Shown: in pieces, positions 54,455-64,000 of the stretch
Position numbering within the stretch: position 1 is the stretch's first letter
Layout of the letters: each line of letters starts with the position of its first letter
Origin: Saccharomycopsis fibuligera x Saccharomycopsis cf. fibuligera
Taxonomy: Eukaryota > Ascomycota > Saccharomycetes > Ascoideales > Saccharomycopsidaceae
Direction: 5' to 3'
Assembly (NCBI GenBank): GCA_001936135.1
Contig: CP012811.1
Coordinates: 434,001 to 498,000, forward strand
Length of the DNA: 64,000 nucleotides
Notes under the pieces: model-generated
What the model saw: only the letters and a program-made list of their open reading frames with translations
The model's database searches: none
Told to the model about the DNA's origin: nothing
Made by a program: the position numbers and the translations under genes

Positions 54455-55875
54455 ATAGAAATCTTTCGCATATGAGATTCTTTTCTGGCTTGCTTACGAG
54501 CTTCGCTGATTTCTTGCACTCGACCTCCAAGCTTTGAATAGAAAATCTCATCAAATTCGTCCTCAAAGTGATCTATATCTGGTTGATAATTCTGCGGCTT
54601 GCTGTACAGTCTATCATGCTTTGTCAAGTATTGACAAAAGTGCTTTCTCAATAGCGTCAAATAGTTCAACGCGTCCAACGTGATGCGCAGCAACTCGTTG
54701 AATGAAACTAGAAAAGTGCTCATTAGTACTTGCACCTGTACGCCAAAATTGGCATCATTGGGGTAAACGCATATTTGCTTCTTTCGGTGGCAAAATTTGC
54801 AACTACCAAAACCGCGACTGCAATTTCTATGTCTTCCTTTATCAACACAATTCAAACATGGCCTATCATATGCTTCTTGAACTTTAATCAATTCACAATC
54901 TTCCAAAAGAGTGACATAGTTCAAAAAGACATTATGCTTCCGCAAATAATTCTTAAAAGTTTTATAACGACAAGTAAGAGCAGTCTGCACCAACACATCC
55001 TGCAAATGCAGCTTCAAATGTTTGAATAAGAACGCTTCAAAGGATGTTTCTGCTTTGGTTATTGTGTTGATACCGTTTCTGGTACACGCAGTTTGATCCT
55101 GCAAACAAGCGGTACACACGGGAATAGCTTTTGAGCACTTTATACCTTTTGCTAAACAAGGCGTGCATGATTTGGTAAAAGTATGATAACCAAAAGACTT
55201 CTTCACACTCGGGCAAAGATCTTCTTTAGCGGTCATCTTCCTAGGATTGGTAGTGTCGGGCTTAACGCTGCTTTGCAGCATCTGTTGATTAACCTTTGTG
55301 CCATGTTGTATGCGACTACCATTGCTGCTGTTCGGGGTCTCCGTACCGTTAGCAAAAGAGGCATGATTCTTCTTCGCCCTTGTGGTGCTTTTACTTTCTT
55401 TCCTCAATTCTGCTGAGGAAAAACATCCATCTAAATCTTGCTTCTTGGTGCTTAGCTGTGTACCGTTCGCTGTATTTTCCTTTTTAATTCTGGGAACTTC
55501 GTTTTCTTCACCTTTAAAATATTCACTTTGTTCGCCATCATTATCCTTTTCACTGTGTCGGCGCTTAGTGTCCTGGGTATCATCAGTTTCAGTAATATCG
55601 CAGTTGCTCTTTTGCCTTTTAATAGTCTGTTTAGTTTGACCACTAGTCTTTCTCTTTGACTCAACAGTAGATTCATTCCTCGATCTCTTTCTTGATTTCT
55701 TCACAACCCCGGCAACAGTTTTCAAACTACCTTTTTGTTTGGAATTTTGAGTTGGCATTGTGTGCTTTTCTTTCTTCAATAATCGAAGTTTCTCCGCCTC
55801 ATCTTCGATCTCATCTCTTATAGCATCTTCTTCATTGTAGTCCGACTCCAAATCAGAATCGTCAGGAAAGCTCAT
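52330..55875 (-). CDS. Protein with two zinc-cluster motifs, probable transcription regulator
   Basis: 1181 residues. After a Lys/Arg/Glu-rich N-terminus there is a motif at about 236-263 with the spacing C-X2-C-X6-C-X6-C-X2-C-X6-C. This is a perfect fungal Zn2Cys6 pattern (CTPC, CSKAIPVC, CTAC). A second motif about 75 residues on (about 339-368) reads C-X2-C-X8-C-X6-C-X2-C-X6-C, the same layout with two extra residues. A polyQ tract and a helical central region follow. That region resembles the middle homology region of fungal regulators in character only. Another polyQ tract (about 15 Q, bases 52738-52784) and a basic patch lie near the C-terminus. Wor3-type DNA-binding proteins of Candida, also cysteine-rich, are an alternative. 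Target genes unknown. Confidence 0.72.
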
Positions 55876-56044
55876 TTTGACTTGGGTATATCATGCTTTA
55901 TCTTCTATCAAGTACAAGAAAGAAATGCGCGCCAATAATGCGCCTTTTTTACTTTCTATAATAACGTGAATCTAAACTCTTTTCCAGAATCATTTGAGAT
56001 GGAACAAATCGCGAAAACAGATCATTTTCAGTAGTTTGATTGAA

Positions 56045-56077
<33 letters not shown>

Positions 56078-56665
56078 CCGGCCTATAATTTTTTTGGTGT
56101 GTATACCCACAGAACGGTAACGTTCATTATCATCAACTTTGACCCGCTTTACGGTATATCTTATATATAGGCTGGCATTTCATTTTGCTGTTTCAATTTC
56201 TCTCATTATGAAGTCTAGTATACAAACAGAACAAACTAAATCCCCCCAAAAAAAAGTAGGCATATTTACCAAAAAACTGTACATAATCCACAAAAACAGT
56301 ATAAGACGAAGACTTGACTATTCATACATTTTTCATGTTATTTTTGGTTATACATGTAAAGCTTATAGCAAAATACCCAATAGTCGATTCTAAAAAAGTT
56401 CATAGCGTTCAATCGTAAATAAAAATAAAATTTTGAATAATAATGATATTGAAAATCATAAACAAAAATAAAAAATTAACTTAAACATTGAAAATTAAAC
56501 ATTAGAATAAAATGAATTAAAAATGATTGGTACATTCGCTTTTTTTTTTTTTTTTTTTTTTTTCTTCTTCAATATAGCCATTTGCTTCAGCTGGATATAA
56601 AGCTAGCTACTCTACTTTTTTTTTAAAAAAAAAAATTAAAAAAAAAAAAAAATTGTCGTATTTGA
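55876..56665. promoter_or_regulatory. Zinc-cluster gene promoter and RCO1 3' flank
   Basis: 790 bases with a run of 31 T at 56047-56077 and another T run at 56540-56563. A/T-rich; no RNA gene seen. ATATATAGG at 56162 could be a TATA-like element. Confidence 0.5.
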
Positions 56666-60661
<3,996 letters not shown>

Positions 60662-61651
60662 TGCAATGTAAAAGTCTGTATTTTTTTAGTTCTACTTCTA
60701 ATTTTTACTGGCGTTGTTGTTTTGAGTTGCGGATAATTTCACAAACTTGCACAGCAAAACAATAAGAAAATAAAAAAAATAAAAAAAAATGAAATAAAAG
60801 AAAAGTAAAAAAAAAAAAAATTAAAAAAAAAAAAAAAAAATTAGTGGAATTAGAATGCGCTTGTTGCGCTTTAAATGGAGGAAAAAAAGAATTGGAAAAA
60901 ACGAAAATAGAAAACCTTGTGAAAATTGAATAAAATTGCAAAATAATTTCAATTCTAGATGCAGTCTCAACTGTAGTATACTGAGCAGCAAAAATTGAAA
61001 CAAAAATTATTGTGGCAAAGAAAAACTAGAAAACGGCGCGCAACTTCCGTGTAAAATTGAATTACAAAAGAAAAATAGAAAAATAGAAAAAATGGGTGAA
61101 TTTAAGCAACGAAAATTAAAAAAAATTAAAAAATAGAAAATAGGCAAAGAAAAAAAAACAAAAAAAACAAAAAAAACAACTAAATAGATAAAGAAAACCA
61201 AAACCAAAATAAGTTTTGAGAAAGAATTGCACCACACTCACAATATTACGTAATTCAAGTAGCATGAACACAGGCCCCTAGGCTACTCACTTTTTTGAAT
61301 AAATTCACTAGCCCTTCCTGAAATGAATTCTAGTTGTACGAATTAAATTAAAATGTTCTGAAAACGTGGCTGCGTCATTTTTCAAATTCATGCCTATTAT
61401 AAGTAGCTCCTCTTCATTCATTTCTAGTGCGCCAGAACATTTTACTTAGCCTAGACACATCCTACCATGGAACGTTGTAACAGTACTACGTGCTTACCCT
61501 TATCGGCTTGAATAAATAAATAACATTGTACATTATTGAAATATTAGTAATGAAAAAAAAAAAAGACCATAAAAAAATTAAATAAAAACAAAAGAAAAAA
61601 AAGAAAGCAAAAAGTTTATCAATACACTAATATTCATAACCAAGTTTAATC
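60662..61651. promoter_or_regulatory. RCO1 promoter and NSP1 3' flank
   Basis: 990 bases, A-rich on the plus strand, with A runs at 60820-60840 and 61140-61180. The segment 61220-61480 is of mixed composition, but I see no tRNA or other RNA fold in it. Short frames look spurious. Confidence 0.45.
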
Positions 61652-63706
61652 TTATTGCAAGCTTTTGAATGTATCAATCTTCTTCTTCAATACATCACTG
61701 TGAGTTTCTAACCATTTCAAAGAATTCAAATGATTATTCATCAATTTTATTATATTAGAAACAGTATTTTCATTTTCTCCAGCAGCACCACCTTGTTGAG
61801 CCACTGCTTTACTGCTCTCAATGCTGCTGTTTTTGTAAATCGTATCGTTAAAAGTCTCATTTACTTCATTAATATTTCCAATCAAACTGGACAAATCCGT
61901 CGTCAAACTGTCCAAACTATCATCCAACAAAATCGCATTACTATAAGCTGCTTCTCTTTTCTTATCGTTACTTAATCTATTGCCACTGGCTCCTGTAGCG
62001 GCAGCTACCAGCGTAGAATTGGCATTTTCGTTGCCACCAAGCAATATACTATCATCTTGCTCATAAATATCATTGATTTTTTCGTCATAATATTCGAGGA
62101 AATGTTCGATATCGTCTTGCTGTTTTTCCAAATAAAGCAAGTTTTGATCAATTTGTGACGATAACTGTTCAGTTTCGAGCACATTGGAATACAATTTAGA
62201 TAATTTGTCAGAATTTTCAGTAAGCACACCATCCCATTTGTTCACAGAACTAGAATAACTGTCAAAAAAACTTTGACATGATGATAATTTGTTAGCCCAG
62301 TTCTTGATCAAATCTTGTACTGTTTGGTTTTCTAATGACACTGGCTCAGGAGCAACCGTCAAACTCTTGGTTGTAGGTTCATTAGGTTTTTTGGTATCAT
62401 TAATGGTAGCTGCAGCATTCTTGCTATCTTTTTTATCTTCTGGTTTAGCACCAAACGAAAAGCCTGTGCTTGATTTGGATTCGTCTTTTTTCTCCGCTGG
62501 CTTTGCACCAAACGAAAAGCCTGTACTTGGTTTAGACTCATCTTTCTTCTCCGCTGGCTTTGCACCAAACGAAAAGCCTGTACTTGATTTAGACTCATCT
62601 TTCTTTTCTTCAGGTTTGGCACCAAACGAAAAGCCTGTACTTGGTTTGGATTCGTCTTTCTTCTCCGCTGGCTTTGCACCAAACGAAAATCCTGTACTTG
62701 GTTTAGACTCATCTTTCTTTTCTTCGGGTTTGGCACCAAAGGAAAATCCAGTACTTGGCTTAGCTTGCTCATTTGGGTTTCCACCAAATGAAAACCCGGT
62801 GTTTGTTGTTGCTGCTGCTGGCTTAGCTTGATCTTTATTCGCACTAGCGCCACCAAATAAAGAGCCAGTATTGGCAGTTCCAGTAGCAGTTGGAGTGGAA
62901 GAACCAAATAACCCTCCACTTGCTGGCTTGCTATCATTTGAAGCTGAGGCGCCAAATAATCCACCAGCTGCCGGTTTGTTGTCAGTAATAGAAGCAGTAG
63001 AAGAACCAAACAATCCTCCGCTAGCAGGCTGATTTCCAGTAGATGAAGCACCACCACCAAACAATCCTCCGGTAGCTGGTTTGTTACCGGTAGATGAGCC
63101 ACTGCCAAACAATCCTCCACTGTTAGCAGGTTGAGTACTACCCGAAGATCCAAATAATCCACCATTAGTTGTAGCTGCTGGTTTATCACCACTATTTTCC
63201 TGAGGTTTGCTGCTAAACAATCCACCATTAGTTGTCGCTGATGATGATGGAGCACCGCCAAAACTGAACGCTGGCTTACTAGCGCCATCACTAGTACCAT
63301 TCAGGCTAAATAACCCACCACCGCTGCTACTGCCATTGGCATTAGAACCAAAACTGAAAGCAGGCTTGCTGTTATTGTTGTTATTGTTGTTATTGCCAAA
63401 AATACCACCTGTGGACCCAGAAGAAGCACCATCCTTTACGGGAGTGGAAAACAATGAGGGTTTGCCTTGACCATCTTGGTTATTATTATTATTGTTGTTG
63501 TTGTTGTTAAAATTGAAAGTGACTGTTTGGTTATGTTAGTATTAGTGAGCAATTTGCAAGCGAAAAGATAATGACTTTTCAGAGAACCTGATGAGTCTAA
63601 TTCCTGAGAGTAAAAATTGAGTTACCTTGATAAAAATTGCGCCTATCAATGAATATCAATTCTGGTTTTATCAGCTAATGTATCAAAAATACATACATCC
63701 ACTCAT
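61652..63706 (-). CDS. NSP1: Nucleoporin Nsp1, one intron near the start
   Basis: Coding exons 63697-63706 (only ten bases) and 61652-63522 give 626 residues. The donor is GTATGT, the branch site TACTAAC and the acceptor CAG. The join reads MSGFTFNFNNN. Nsp1 is the central FG nucleoporin of the nuclear pore, in the Nup62-type and Nup82 complexes. An N/G-rich stretch with GLFG and FSFG motifs comes first. Six near-identical 19-residue repeats (FSFGAKP plus EKKDES linker) follow. The conserved C-terminal coiled-coil domain fills about the last 250 residues. S. cerevisiae Nsp1 has 823 residues, so this one has fewer FG repeats. Confidence 0.93.
62443..62760 (-). repeat. 57-base tandem repeat in NSP1
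   Basis: About six units of 57 bases, each coding for 19 residues with FSFGAKP and a charged linker. Linkers alternate between PEEKKDES and PAEKKDES, which suggests that units were duplicated in pairs. Confidence 0.85.
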
Positions 63707-64000
63707 ATTTGTATTGTCAAGTAAATACTAATAAAATAACAAATCAAATCTGCGCTCTAAAAAAAAAGTTCAATTAAAGTTACGTTTAAACGTTGATCAC
63801 AGATAAATTTAATATTTCCAATCCACAAAATCAATCGAAATGTCTCTTGAAGTTTTGATTTAAATATCCGCTACTTGACCTGTCAATGAATAGCAAAATC
63901 AGCACAACCAGCACTCAGAGCTCCTCATCCATGATTCCAGCTATTAGCGCTGAGATTTTGTTTTTTGTTTTTTGTTTCTGAAGAAAAAATTATTTAATCT
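63707..64000. promoter_or_regulatory. NSP1 5' flank to window end
   Basis: 294 A/T-rich bases upstream of the NSP1 start. No further gene is visible before the window ends. Confidence 0.5.

Overview
The window is nuclear DNA of a budding yeast of the CTG-Ser1 clade (the Candida/Lodderomyces group). The evidence is an FKS1 gene very close to that of Candida albicans, short TACTAAC-type introns, genes packed on both strands, and long Q, N and S tracts. In-frame CUG codons are rare, and a few fall where serine is expected. The FKS1 hot spot 1 keeps its proline, which argues against the C. parapsilosis complex. Low-complexity inserts this long would suit a Lodderomyces-like species, but I cannot name the species from sequence alone.

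Layout, left to right. Positions 1-5 kb hold the 3' part of the mitochondrial recycling factor MEF2 and the Pol III subunit RPC37. Positions 5-10.7 kb hold the beta-1,3-glucan synthase FKS1. Positions 10.7-17.7 kb are a 7 kb stretch without a host protein gene: the FKS1 upstream region, an intron-bearing tRNA-Leu(CAA), and three copies of the 3' end of an L1-like LINE. One LINE copy still carries the end of its second reading frame. Positions 17.7-25.4 kb hold NOT4, a large cullin-like protein and a small secreted protein. Positions 26-33 kb hold APE3, SHG1, a secreted M20 peptidase and a degenerate Ras-like protein with large inserts.

Positions 33-41.7 kb hold an unidentified four-exon gene, KAR4, an Ecm33-family GPI protein with one intron, and a GCK-III kinase with one intron. 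Positions 43.6-50.9 kb hold one 2431-residue BAR-PH-ArfGAP-ankyrin protein. Positions 51.7-61 kb hold a 71-residue GPI-like protein, a protein with two zinc clusters, and the Rpd3S subunit RCO1. Positions 61.6-63.7 kb hold the nucleoporin NSP1, whose first coding exon is only 10 nt.

The genes do not form one pathway. They are ordinary yeast housekeeping, cell-wall, chromatin and signalling genes. Cell-wall functions recur (FKS1, the Ecm33-family protein, the small GPI protein), as do chromatin or transcription functions (NOT4, SHG1, RCO1, the zinc-cluster protein). The least ordinary items are the LINE cluster, the dual zinc-cluster protein, the cullin that appears to end before its neddylation domain, the degenerate GTPase and the unidentified four-exon gene. 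Intron boundaries were derived by eye from splice signals and reading frame.
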